5,701 bases of DNA, taken from Spirochaetota bacterium. Its GTDB lineage: Bacteria; Spirochaetota; Spirochaetia; Treponematales; UBA12059. Under the pieces are notes generated by a model. The model worked only from the letters and a program-made list of their open reading frames with translations. It was not told the DNA's origin and searched no databases. The position numbers and the translations under genes were made by a program. Positions within the stretch are counted from its first letter, which is position 1; the number at the start of each line of letters is the position of its first letter. Where the stretch lies: contig JAKLIU010000140.1 of the NCBI GenBank assembly GCA_022709445.1, positions 1 through 5,701 on the forward strand. The letters are read 5' to 3'. Shown here one piece after another: positions 1 to 5,701 of the stretch.

Positions 1-2
1 CC

Positions 3-677
3 GACCCATCCCGCTCGGAACTGTACCGGACCATCATGGAGCTGGCCCCGGACCTGCTGGTGGTGGACCTGCACTGGGCTCCCCTGCACGCCTTCATCCG
101 GGAACTGGGCTGCAGGAAAATCTTCATCTGCCGCCAGGTGCACCCGCGGTTCTTCTCCTTTGACCTGCGTACCGGTCCCATCGCATTCCGTCCCGATGAC
201 TGGGACGAGATCCTGTCCATCGAACCCTGGGACGAGCCCTTCCCCATGCGGCGCATCGATCCCATCGTTTTGCGCAACCCGGACGAGATCCTCTCCCGCG
301 AAGCGGCCCGCGACGCCCTGGGCTTGCCGCCACAGGGGGATGCCTTCATGCTCTCCCTGAACGCCCATGCCGGGAACTTCGAGGACGCCAGGAAGACCTA
401 CTCCTACCTGGAGGACGAAGGCTGGAAGGCTGTGTACACCAGCAATTGGCACGGGGGACTCTTCCCCGCGGCGGATTGGTTCAACGCGGTCGATCTGGTA
501 ATATGCGGGGGTGGGTACAATCAGTTTTGGGAAACCGTTTTCTTCTCCAAGGAAGCGATCCATCTGACCCAGCCATGCGTGTTCGAGGACCAGCGGCTGC
601 GAGTGGACAAGTGCCAGGGCTACGAATTCAAGGAAAACGGAGCGGATACCCTGGCGAAAATCATCGCCGGATACTGA
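3..677 (+). CDS. GT-B / MurG-like glycosyltransferase-type protein, C-terminal part (5' end outside window)
   Basis: The reading frame is open to the left edge. The first ATG (base 36) has no convincing ribosome-binding site and sits inside a continuing frame, so the true start is probably upstream. The visible part is about 224 residues. It begins with a DLLVVDLHW strand, followed by a short helix and a KIFICRQVHP strand, as at the end of a GT-B N-terminal Rossmann domain. The end carries the pattern seen in MurG/GT28 C-terminal domains: a strand DLVICGGGYNQFWE (bases about 492-533, glycine loop then Glu), a hydrophobic strand, then EDQRLR, resembling the donor-nucleotide site and the later D/E-Q motif. 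That family transfers sugars from nucleotide donors; acceptor and donor here cannot be told. No signal peptide or membrane segment is visible. It could also be a non-catalytic GT-B relative or a UDP-sugar epimerase-like protein. The fold call is moderately sure; the substrate is unknown. Confidence 0.55.
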   Translation, partial: DPSRSELYRTIMELAPDLLVVDLHWAPLHAFIRELGCRKIFICRQVHPRFFSFDLRTGPIAFRPDDWDEILSIEPWDEPFPMRRIDPIVLRNPDEILSREAARDALGLPPQGDAFMLSLNAHAGNFEDARKTYSYLEDEGWKAVYTSNWHGGLFPAADWFNAVDLVICGGGYNQFWETVFFSKEAIHLTQPCVFEDQRLRVDKCQGYEFKENGADTLAKIIAGY

Positions 678-765
678 AAGCCGGATCCGGTCATGCACCG
701 CGCCACCAGGTCGCTTGAGAGTGCCATCACATACTGACGAACCCGGGTAATTATGGAGATACAGA

Positions 766-2289
766 ATGCACACGAAGCGTCGAGCGTCACTGATTGGAAC
801 GATCGCAGCCATCCTCGCCGCGGCCTTGCCGGCGATTGGATGCCAGTTGCCCGTATCGCCCGTTCCGGGTCCGAAGGGCATCATTGAAATCAACGGGGGA
901 GAAGCTTTCACCTTTTCACCCTCGGTGAGCATCCACATCGCGATGATCAGCGCCGAGTCCATGCGGTTCAGCGACGACGGGATGACGTGGACCGACTGGG
1001 AACCGTACTCCACTGCGAAGGCGTGGAGCCTTCCTTCCAAGCCGGGTCTCAACACGGTCCACGCGGAGTTCCGGAACTCCTCCGGATCCGTCGTTTCAAG
1101 GCAAGCGTCGATCGCCGGATTCTGTCAGGACATCTTGACGGCCGCGGACGGCGTAGCGAATGATTGCCTGTCCGGGTACAGCACGACCGGAACGCATGGA
1201 AGTCCGGTTTCCCTTTCTGCGGATGGAAGTCTCGCCCTGTTTGGTACCTTCCGGCGGGAATCCACCGTCGGCGCCGTATATATCAACGGCTGGAACGGCG
1301 TCAGCTGGAATGCGTCGACCCAGACCGCATCGGATGCTCCGGTATCCGTGCGCTTCGGTTTCTCCACGGCATCTTCCAGCGATGGAACCGTCATTGCCGT
1401 GGGAGCGTTGGATAACAAGGCATACATCTATCGATGGACAGGGGCTTCCTGGGTTGAAACGATGATCCAAGCCTCCGATGCCGCGGCAGGGCAGGGCTAC
1501 GGCGTGGCGGTATCGCTCTCTGCGGACGGCACCGTCCTGGCCGTCGGCGCGTATACCAAGACCGGGCCGGCACCATTGTATGAAACCACGCAAGGGATGC
1601 TCTATGTCTATGAATGGGACGGCGCCGATTGGCTCGAGACGCGCCTGTCCCCGTCGAGCGGAGGCGCCAACCTCAGGGACGGTTTCCACGTATCCGTGTC
1701 AGGCGACGGCGACACCATAGCCAGCGGTGCTTTGTTCGACCTTGCCAATAGGGGATCGGTCCTGGTCTACCGGCGTACGCCCGGGGGCTGGGCCGAAACG
1801 AGGGTCTCGGCATCCGACGGCATGGCACAGGATTTCTTCGGCAGGTTCGTCAGTCTTTCCGACGACGGAAACACGCTCGCGGTGAGCGCGTACAAAACCG
1901 ACGTCTCGGCATTGACCGATTCAGGCGCGGCGTACGTCTATCGTTGGAATGGCGATACCTGGGCGGAGACGAAGCTCAGCGCCGCGGAAGGGCAAACAAA
2001 CGCCTACTTTGGTTTCTTCGCCTCCCTCTCCGGCGACGGCACGAGGCTCCTCGTGGGCGCCCCGGGAACGGATGTGGACGGCAGGGTCGACCAGGGCAGG
2101 GCCTTCCTGTATTCGCTGGAAGCGGGGACCTGGAACCTGGCGGGGACGCTCACGGCATCGGACGGGGCAGCGGGGGATTTCTACGGCTACAGCGGAGCCA
2201 TCTCGCGGGACGGCAGCACCCTGGCGGTCGGGGCTCCCGCGAAAGACCTGGGGGCGAATGTCGACCAAGGCGCGGTGTACCTGTACTGA
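766..2289 (+). CDS. Exported lipoprotein with Ig-like domain and seven-bladed FG-GAP beta-propeller
   Basis: 507 residues. The ATG is preceded by GGAG at 755-758, seven bases upstream. Residues 1-25 form a lipoprotein signal: basic HTKRR, a hydrophobic Ala/Ile stretch, then the AIGC lipobox with Cys26 as the likely lipidated residue (loose, since -3 is Ala). Residues about 38-115 resemble bacterial surface Ig-like modules built around a MRFSDDGMTWTDWEPY-type core. From about residue 121 to the end there are seven repeats of roughly 45-60 residues, each with S-x-DG-x-x-LAVGA, then G-x-x-YVY, then W-x-E-T and an ASDG-type linker, the signature of the FG-GAP_2 type of propeller. Such proteins are usually surface-exposed binding or adhesion proteins; the ligand here is unknown. 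The last blade ends at VYLY and lacks its outer strand, which the segment before blade 1 may supply. Only three Cys are present: 26, 120 and 134. The 88-base gap upstream shows no clear promoter. Confidence 0.88.
   Translation: MHTKRRASLIGTIAAILAAALPAIGCQLPVSPVPGPKGIIEINGGEAFTFSPSVSIHIAMISAESMRFSDDGMTWTDWEPYSTAKAWSLPSKPGLNTVHAEFRNSSGSVVSRQASIAGFCQDILTAADGVANDCLSGYSTTGTHGSPVSLSADGSLALFGTFRRESTVGAVYINGWNGVSWNASTQTASDAPVSVRFGFSTASSSDGTVIAVGALDNKAYIYRWTGASWVETMIQASDAAAGQGYGVAVSLSADGTVLAVGAYTKTGPAPLYETTQGMLYVYEWDGADWLETRLSPSSGGANLRDGFHVSVSGDGDTIASGALFDLANRGSVLVYRRTPGGWAETRVSASDGMAQDFFGRFVSLSDDGNTLAVSAYKTDVSALTDSGAAYVYRWNGDTWAETKLSAAEGQTNAYFGFFASLSGDGTRLLVGAPGTDVDGRVDQGRAFLYSLEAGTWNLAGTLTASDGAAGDFYGYSGAISRDGSTLAVGAPAKDLGANVDQGAVYLY
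1126..2289 (+). repeat. Seven tandem FG-GAP propeller repeats (protein-level)
   Basis: Using lipoprotein residue numbers, the inner-strand cores lie at about 148-160 (SLSADGSLALFG), 203-214, 250-262, 310-322, 363-375, 420-432 and 479-490 (ISRDGSTLAVGA). Each core is followed 15-30 residues later by a YVY or similar strand, and in blades 1-6 by a W-containing strand such as GASWVET, GADWLET, GGWAET or GDTWAET. Blades 3-7 are introduced by an ASDG-like linker plus an aromatic-Gly pair (GYG, DGF, FFG, YFG, FYG). Blade 2 has RFG in that place. The repeats have diverged at DNA level, so they do not look like recent tandem duplications. Confidence 0.8.
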
Positions 2290-2315
2290 CACGACAGCCT
2301 GGCCGCCCGGCACGG

Positions 2316-2355
2316 CCGCCCGCCCGGATCATCGTCCGGTCGCGGGCGGTTCTTC
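2316..2355 (+). terminator. GC-rich hairpin plus short T-rich tail, likely terminator of the lipoprotein gene
   Basis: The outer stem is CCGCCCGC (2316-2323) with GCGGGCGG (2342-2349). The inner stem is CCGGA (2324-2328) with TCCGG (2335-2339). The loop is six bases and there is a two-base bulge (2340-2341). This 13-pair stem is followed by TTCTTC, a modest U-rich tail, 27 bases after the lipoprotein stop codon. Reading leftward, the same stem has no U tract after it, so it looks like an intrinsic terminator only for the plus-strand gene. It overlaps the last codons of the converging kinase gene. Confidence 0.6.
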
Positions 2356-4131
2356 GTCGCGTCCCTTGGCGGGAAACTCCAGCGTCACGGAGGTGCCTCC
2401 GGTCCGCTCTATCCGTATCGTGCCGTCCAGCTGGGCGGCCAGGGCGCGGGTCAGCATGAGCCCGAAACCGGACGACGCGGCGGCGTCCATGCCCTCGGGC
2501 ATGCCCACGCCGTCGTCGCGGACCGTGATTCCGATGAGTCCGTCACGCAGGCGGGCCGACACGGAGATCCGCCCGCGCTCGCGGCCGGCGAAGGCGTACT
2601 TCAGCGCGTTGGTCAGGAGCTCGTTGACCAGGATGCCCAGGGGCTGCAGGCGAGCCGCGTCGAGGACGATGTCCTCCGCGACCGTCTCGGCGGCGACCGG
2701 GATGCCCGATGGATGGGTCGCCACGATGCCCTCCACCAGCGCGGGCAGGTAGTCCCGGAGGGACAGTCCGGAAAAGTCGTCGGAGCGGTACAGCCTGTCG
2801 TACATCAGCACCATGCCCTCCATCCTGCTGGCCGCGCTCTCCAGGGCCGCCGCGGCGGCTGGATCCTCCATGTTGCCGGCCTGGAGGGTCAGGAGGCTGA
2901 TCATGGAGGCCATGTTGTTCTTGATGCGGTGATGGACCTCCCTGAGTATGAGCTCCTTCTCGGCTAGCAGGGCCTTGACGTTCTCCTCGGCGCGCCGGAG
3001 TTCGGTGATGTCCTCGCCCGAGCTGAACAGCCCGGTGAACCGGCCCCCGTCGTCCCTGAACACGGTGTTGTGCCACAGGATGGTCTTGCGCACGCCCGAC
3101 TTGGTGATCACGTCGTTCACGCGGTTCTTGATGCTGCCGACCTCGCTCTCCTTCATGCGCTCGAAATACCGGCGCGTCTCCTCCCTGAGCTCCGCGGGCA
3201 GGCAGGCGTCGAACCAGTTCCGCCCGACCAGCTCGGGGGGCTCGTAACCGAGGATGCGGTGCCCGCTGTCGTTGAGCAGGGTGATGTTCCCGTCGGGGTC
3301 GTGCGAGATGACGATCTGCGCGGCCACGTCCAGGTAGCGCTCGAGCAGCTCCCGGCTCTGCCTGGCCGCGTCCTCGGCCGCCCTGTAGCCGCTCACGTCC
3401 CGGCACAGGAGGATGAATCGCGGCTGGCCCGGGTCGCCGGCTATCCTGGAAACGGTTATCTCGAACCAGCGCGCGCCGGACGGGACATCAAGCTGGTAGT
3501 GGCGGCCCTGCGACATGCCGCTCTCCCCGGCCTCCGCGATGGCGGCCATGACGGTCTCGGCCACCGGCCCGGGAAGCACCTCGGCTACGGTCTTTCCCAT
3601 AAGCTCCGCGGCCGGCCGGTAGAGGAGGTTCATGCGGGAGGAATGGATGCCGTGATAGCGGCCGTCCAGGTCCACCTCGAACAGCAGGTCCGGCATCGCG
3701 TCGAACAGAGCCTCCAGCCGGTCGTTGGCCGCCTTCAGGCCGCGCCTGGCCTCGAAGAGCCTGAACGCCATCTTGATGGAGGCGTCGAGGACGGTGATGG
3801 ATGAATTTTTGGTAACGTACCCGTACGAGCTGATCCGTTCGGTCTTGCCGACCGTCCCGGGCTCGATGTGGCTGGACAGGAAGATCACCGGCAGTTCCCT
3901 GGTCCCGAGCATCCGCTCCGCGACCTGCGTTCCGTCCGGGCCCGGTCCCAGGTCCATGTCCATCAGCACCAGGTCCAGGTCGTCCGTCGCCTCGAAACGC
4001 TCCATGGCCGCGGAGGCGCTGCCTGCCACCGTGACCCGGTAGCCGTAGCGCTCCAGGGCGGCCTTCTCGGACAGGGCTATGATGGCCTCGTCCTCCACGA
4101 GGAGTATGCGTTTCCCGTCCTGTCCGGGCAT
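2329..4131 (-). CDS. Hybrid sensor histidine kinase, REC-PAS-PAS-HisKA_2-HATPase_c
   Basis: 600 residues from the ATG at 4131, chosen for the strong GGGGGAGGG just upstream. A longer in-frame start would run into the LysO gene and add low-complexity residues. Residues 7-125 are a receiver domain: acidic cluster E13-D14-E15, phospho-acceptor D58 (LVLMDMDLG), S86 and K108. Residues about 135-250 and 262-380 are two PAS domains, the second ending in the PAC-like GLFSSGEDITELRRAEE. Residues 391-450 carry the HisKA_2 dimerisation motif EVHHRIKNN with the H400-H401 pair as phosphorylation site. The C-terminal ATPase shows the N box NELLTNALKY (503-512), the G1 box DDGVGM and the G2 box SGFGLML. No membrane segment is visible, so it should sense a cytoplasmic signal through its PAS domains. 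No DNA-binding domain or partner regulator is present. K108 is followed by Asn rather than the usual Pro. The domain order is confident; the signal is unknown. Confidence 0.93.
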   Translation of the reverse strand: MPGQDGKRILLVEDEAIIALSEKAALERYGYRVTVAGSASAAMERFEATDDLDLVLMDMDLGPGPDGTQVAERMLGTRELPVIFLSSHIEPGTVGKTERISSYGYVTKNSSITVLDASIKMAFRLFEARRGLKAANDRLEALFDAMPDLLFEVDLDGRYHGIHSSRMNLLYRPAAELMGKTVAEVLPGPVAETVMAAIAEAGESGMSQGRHYQLDVPSGARWFEITVSRIAGDPGQPRFILLCRDVSGYRAAEDAARQSRELLERYLDVAAQIVISHDPDGNITLLNDSGHRILGYEPPELVGRNWFDACLPAELREETRRYFERMKESEVGSIKNRVNDVITKSGVRKTILWHNTVFRDDGGRFTGLFSSGEDITELRRAEENVKALLAEKELILREVHHRIKNNMASMISLLTLQAGNMEDPAAAAALESAASRMEGMVLMYDRLYRSDDFSGLSLRDYLPALVEGIVATHPSGIPVAAETVAEDIVLDAARLQPLGILVNELLTNALKYAFAGRERGRISVSARLRDGLIGITVRDDGVGMPEGMDAAASSGFGLMLTRALAAQLDGTIRIERTGGTSVTLEFPAKGRDEEPPATGR

Positions 4132-4134
4132 CTG

Positions 4135-4143
4135 CCCTCCCCC
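4135..4143 (-). promoter_or_regulatory. Strong ribosome-binding site that fixes the kinase start
   Basis: Reading leftward, GGGGGAGGG is followed by CAG and the ATG at 4131. Its GGAGG core lies four bases from the start codon, closer than usual. It is the best Shine-Dalgarno match in this stretch and the main reason to place the kinase start here rather than 59 codons upstream. Confidence 0.75.
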
Positions 4144-4154
4144 GTCCGCCACGC

Positions 4155-4167
4155 GGACCCTGGGTCC
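4155..4167 (-). promoter_or_regulatory. Perfect 6-1-6 inverted repeat at the predicted kinase transcription start
   Basis: GGACCC-T-GGGTCC is a perfect dyad with a one-base centre. It begins one base downstream of the predicted -10 box and so covers the expected transcription start. Such a short spacer makes a poor RNA hairpin, so a protein-binding operator is the more natural reading. No regulator gene is visible in the window to test this. It could be chance in GC-rich DNA. Confidence 0.35.
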
Positions 4168-4168
4168 A

Positions 4169-4196
4169 AGTATACGCGCGGCTGGGGGAACGGCAA
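4169..4196 (-). promoter_or_regulatory. Sigma-70-type promoter for the hybrid kinase gene
   Basis: On the minus strand, TTGCCG (4196-4191, four of six matches to TTGACA) is followed after 16 bases by TATACT (4174-4169, five of six matches to TATAAT). The expected start near 4162 gives a leader of about 30 bases before the kinase ATG. The TATACT stands out in very GC-rich surroundings. This supports the kinase being transcribed separately from the LysO gene that ends at 4209. Confidence 0.6.
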
Positions 4197-4208
4197 GCGC
4201 CGCCGGCC

Positions 4209-5159
4209 TCAGCCCAGGTTGTAGAACAGGGGGACCAGCACCGGGACCAGGAGCGAGAGCATGGCTCCGGAGGCGAAGCTGACCGGAACGGACGCCGGTC
4301 CCGCGCACTGCTCGATGAGGGGCAGGGTCACGTCCATGGCGGTCGCGCCGCCGGCGCCTATCGCCGTGTACGGGTACCGGGTGGCCGCCAGGACTGGTAT
4401 GAGCAGGAGGGCGAGGGCCTCGCGGATCATGTTGGCCAGGAAGGCAGCCGAGCCCAGGGCCGCGTCGCCCAGGTCGGCGATGAGGACTCCCGACAGGCTG
4501 TACCAGCCGAAGCCGGCGGCCAGGGCCATGCCCTTGCCCGCCCCCAGGTTGAACAGCGCGGCCGCCAGGAGCCCGCCGGCCAGGCTGCCCGCGACGGTCG
4601 CCGCCGGCACCAGGATCGTGTCCACGCGCACGAAGGCCGCCCGCAGCGATATGCCCGACTGGGCGAACTGGACGCCTATCATGAACAGGAGGGCGTTGAG
4701 CACCCAGCCGGTGACCGAACCGTAATCCAGGCCGGCGAATTCCGGCAGGAGGGCGCCCGCCGCGAAGCCCAGCACGACGACGCCCAGCAGCAGGCCGGGG
4801 CCCCGGAAGCGCGCGGGGTCGAGCCTGGCCTTGGCCTTCACGCCGCCGGCCGCCGGGACGGGCCGGGCACCGGCGCCGCGCGCGAGGGCCAGGAGGGCGT
4901 ACGCCAGCCGGATCGCCGCCACCGTGCCGGCCAGCGCGAACACCGCCACTGCCGCGGCCAGGAGCCCGATCTCCCCCAGGCGCGACGACAGCTCGCGCGC
5001 GTTCCCCAGCCTGAAGCCCATCACCAGGAGCAGGGCCCAGAGCACGATCTTGATGAGCAGGTCGGTGAGCTTCGGCGGCGGCGAAAGCCTCAGCGCGTGC
5101 AGGAGCGCGCCGGCGAGCAGGAAGCCGACCAGTATCCCGATCTGGATGAACGCATCCAT
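4209..5159 (-). CDS. lysO: LysO-family (DUF340) lysine exporter-type membrane protein
   Basis: 316 residues from the ATG at 5159. The start was chosen because it follows the upstream stop codon by one base (TGAGATG), has GGAAGGG at 5176-5170 upstream, and begins directly with the first membrane segment. An upstream in-frame start would add 17 hydrophilic residues overlapping the previous gene. Hydrophobic segments are visible near residues 4-22, 33-50, 63-92, 121-140, 150-168, 182-203, 208-228, 236-260 and 292-314, with a hydrophilic linker at 93-120 between the two halves. LysO (YbjE) of E. coli exports L-lysine and its toxic analogue thialysine, and needs a pair of acidic residues within the membrane. 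E247 (MIREALALLLIP) and D276 (GGATAMDVTLP) fit that pair. The segment GWYSLSGVLIADLG is typical of the family. Length agrees with single-chain LysO of about 300 residues. Lysine as substrate is inferred from the family. Confidence 0.85.
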   Translation of the reverse strand: MDAFIQIGILVGFLLAGALLHALRLSPPPKLTDLLIKIVLWALLLVMGFRLGNARELSSRLGEIGLLAAAVAVFALAGTVAAIRLAYALLALARGAGARPVPAAGGVKAKARLDPARFRGPGLLLGVVVLGFAAGALLPEFAGLDYGSVTGWVLNALLFMIGVQFAQSGISLRAAFVRVDTILVPAATVAGSLAGGLLAAALFNLGAGKGMALAAGFGWYSLSGVLIADLGDAALGSAAFLANMIREALALLLIPVLAATRYPYTAIGAGGATAMDVTLPLIEQCAGPASVPVSFASGAMLSLLVPVLVPLFYNLG

Positions 5160-5160
5160 C

Positions 5161-5700
5161 TCAGACGATCCCTTCCACGCGGGCAGCCCGCGCGCCGCAG
5201 TGCCCGGCAAGCAACCCGGCGAAGCGCTCGCCCAGGGCGTGAAGCCGTTCCGGGCTGAAGGCGGCCGCCGGAGCGAAGATGAAGCCGGCCAGGTTCACCG
5301 TGTCGTCCTTGAGCTTGCCCCGCATGGAATCCTTGACCGGGTTGCCCATGGGCTGGCCGTCGGCCCCGCACAGGCAGACCAGCCCGGCCAGGTCCATCTC
5401 GTGCCCGGCCTGGTTGAAGACATAGGATTCGCCGGCGCCGCACACGCGCAGGGAGCAGGAACCTCCGAGCGCGTCGGCGTCCAGGAGGCTGATGGGCAGG
5501 CCGGTCTCCAGCGAAAGGAGGTTGTTGCAGTCCACCGGCGCGCTGATGGACGGGAACCGCCCTTCGCGGGCCGCCTGGGCCAGGTTGCCCTGGACATCCT
5601 GAACCGCCCTGACGATCGCCTGGCGCTCGGACTCTTCGAGACTGCTCGCGCGCAGTTCGGCGCAGCCCTCGGGCAAGCGGTTCGCCGAGGCTGCGCGGAT
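5161..5700 (-). CDS. B3/B4 (PheT-like) domain protein, N-terminus outside window
   Basis: The frame is open to the right edge, giving about 179 visible residues before the TGA at 5163-5161. The only candidate start inside is a TTG at 5676 without a ribosome-binding site, so the gene probably begins outside. The B3/B4 fold of the phenylalanyl-tRNA synthetase beta chain, also found in free-standing proteins of about 220-240 residues, is suggested by P-V-D-C-NNLLSL (bases 5541-5509), LPISLLDADAL, a G-H-E-M-D-L-A-G-L-V strand pair, and K-D-D-T-VNLAGFIF near the end (from base 5310). In the synthetase this region takes part in editing mischarged tRNA; the role of free-standing copies is poorly known. 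The visible part holds seven Cys. Its stop codon lies one base from the LysO start, so the two are probably co-translated. Domain identity is by motif and spacing only. Confidence 0.68.
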   Translation of the reverse strand: MRAASANRLPEGCAELRASSLEESERQAIVRAVQDVQGNLAQAAREGRFPSISAPVDCNNLLSLETGLPISLLDADALGGSCSLRVCGAGESYVFNQAGHEMDLAGLVCLCGADGQPMGNPVKDSMRGKLKDDTVNLAGFIFAPAAAFSPERLHALGERFAGLLAGHCGARAARVEGIV

Positions 5701-5701
5701 C

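Noticed and set aside
681..765. Promoter or terminator between the glycosyltransferase-like gene and the lipoprotein gene
   Set aside because: TTGAGA (715-720) has no -10 box at a workable distance. The palindromes CCGGATCCGG (681-690) and ACCCGGGT (741-748) have no loop or T tract. Cotranscription or an unrecognised promoter both remain possible.
1096..1689. Long minus-strand frame opposite the propeller gene
   Set aside because: Its product is Arg/Gly/Pro-rich without motifs, while the plus strand encodes regular propeller blades.
2301..2322. Direct repeat GGCCGCCCG (2301-2309 and 2314-2322)
   Set aside because: Nine bases of low-complexity GC sequence in a GC-rich gap, with no sign of a mobile-element target duplication.
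3070..3804. Long plus-strand frame opposite the kinase gene
   Set aside because: It is an antisense shadow caused by high GC. It has no recognisable domain, and the opposite strand encodes clear PAS and receiver domains.
4191..4202. Terminator after LysO (CGGC-AAGC-GCCG)
   Set aside because: It is a four-pair stem with no U tract, overlapping the -35 box. Too weak to call.
4132..4308. Extension of the kinase by 59 codons to an upstream in-frame start
   Set aside because: It would overlap the LysO gene, adds Pro/Gly/Arg-rich sequence unlike a domain, and ignores the strong ribosome-binding site at 4143-4135.
5160..5210. Extension of LysO by 17 residues
   Set aside because: The added residues are hydrophilic and overlap the upstream gene, whereas the ATG at 5159 starts right at the first membrane segment and fits stop-start coupling.
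5674..5676. TTG at 5676 as the start of the B3/B4 protein
   Set aside because: No ribosome-binding site precedes it and the frame stays open to the window edge. The family is usually longer, so the real start is probably outside.

Overview
The window reads as a chromosomal segment of a GC-rich bacterium, most likely a spirochaete or close relative. This rests on two things. The receiver domain of the sensor kinase has a C-terminal part (GYVTKNSSITVLDASIKMAF) that I associate with the hybrid kinases of spirochaetes. The lipoprotein has a loose lipobox (AIGC), which spirochaetes tolerate. The assignment is an inference from protein style, not from a marker gene.

Layout. (1) Bases 3-677, plus strand: the C-terminal part of a GT-B/MurG-like glycosyltransferase-type protein, cut by the left edge. 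(2) 766-2289, plus strand: an exported lipoprotein with an Ig-like surface domain followed by what reads as a complete seven-bladed FG-GAP beta-propeller. (3) 2329-4131, minus strand: a soluble hybrid sensor kinase ordered REC-PAS-PAS-HisKA_2-HATPase. It converges on the lipoprotein gene, and a GC-rich hairpin between the two encloses the kinase stop codon. (4) 4132-4208: a short gap with a good sigma-70-type promoter and an operator-like dyad serving the kinase. (5) 4209-5159, minus strand: a LysO-family (DUF340) lysine-exporter-type membrane protein. (6) 5161 to the right edge, minus strand: a B3/B4 (PheT-like) domain protein, cut at its N-terminus, whose stop codon is one base from the LysO start.

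How they may work together. The B3/B4 protein and LysO are almost certainly co-translated. A possible shared theme is dealing with excess or wrong amino acids, by tRNA quality control and export, but that is inference. The kinase lies downstream on the same strand but has its own promoter and ribosome-binding site, and no partner regulator is visible. The propeller lipoprotein and the glycosyltransferase-like gene are on the other strand, with no functional link to the rest that I can see. Sampled rows are less GC-rich in the left part (about 50-70%) than in the right part (about 70-82%). I see no RNA genes, CRISPR arrays, insertion sequences or attachment sites, and no gene-free stretch longer than about 90 bases.
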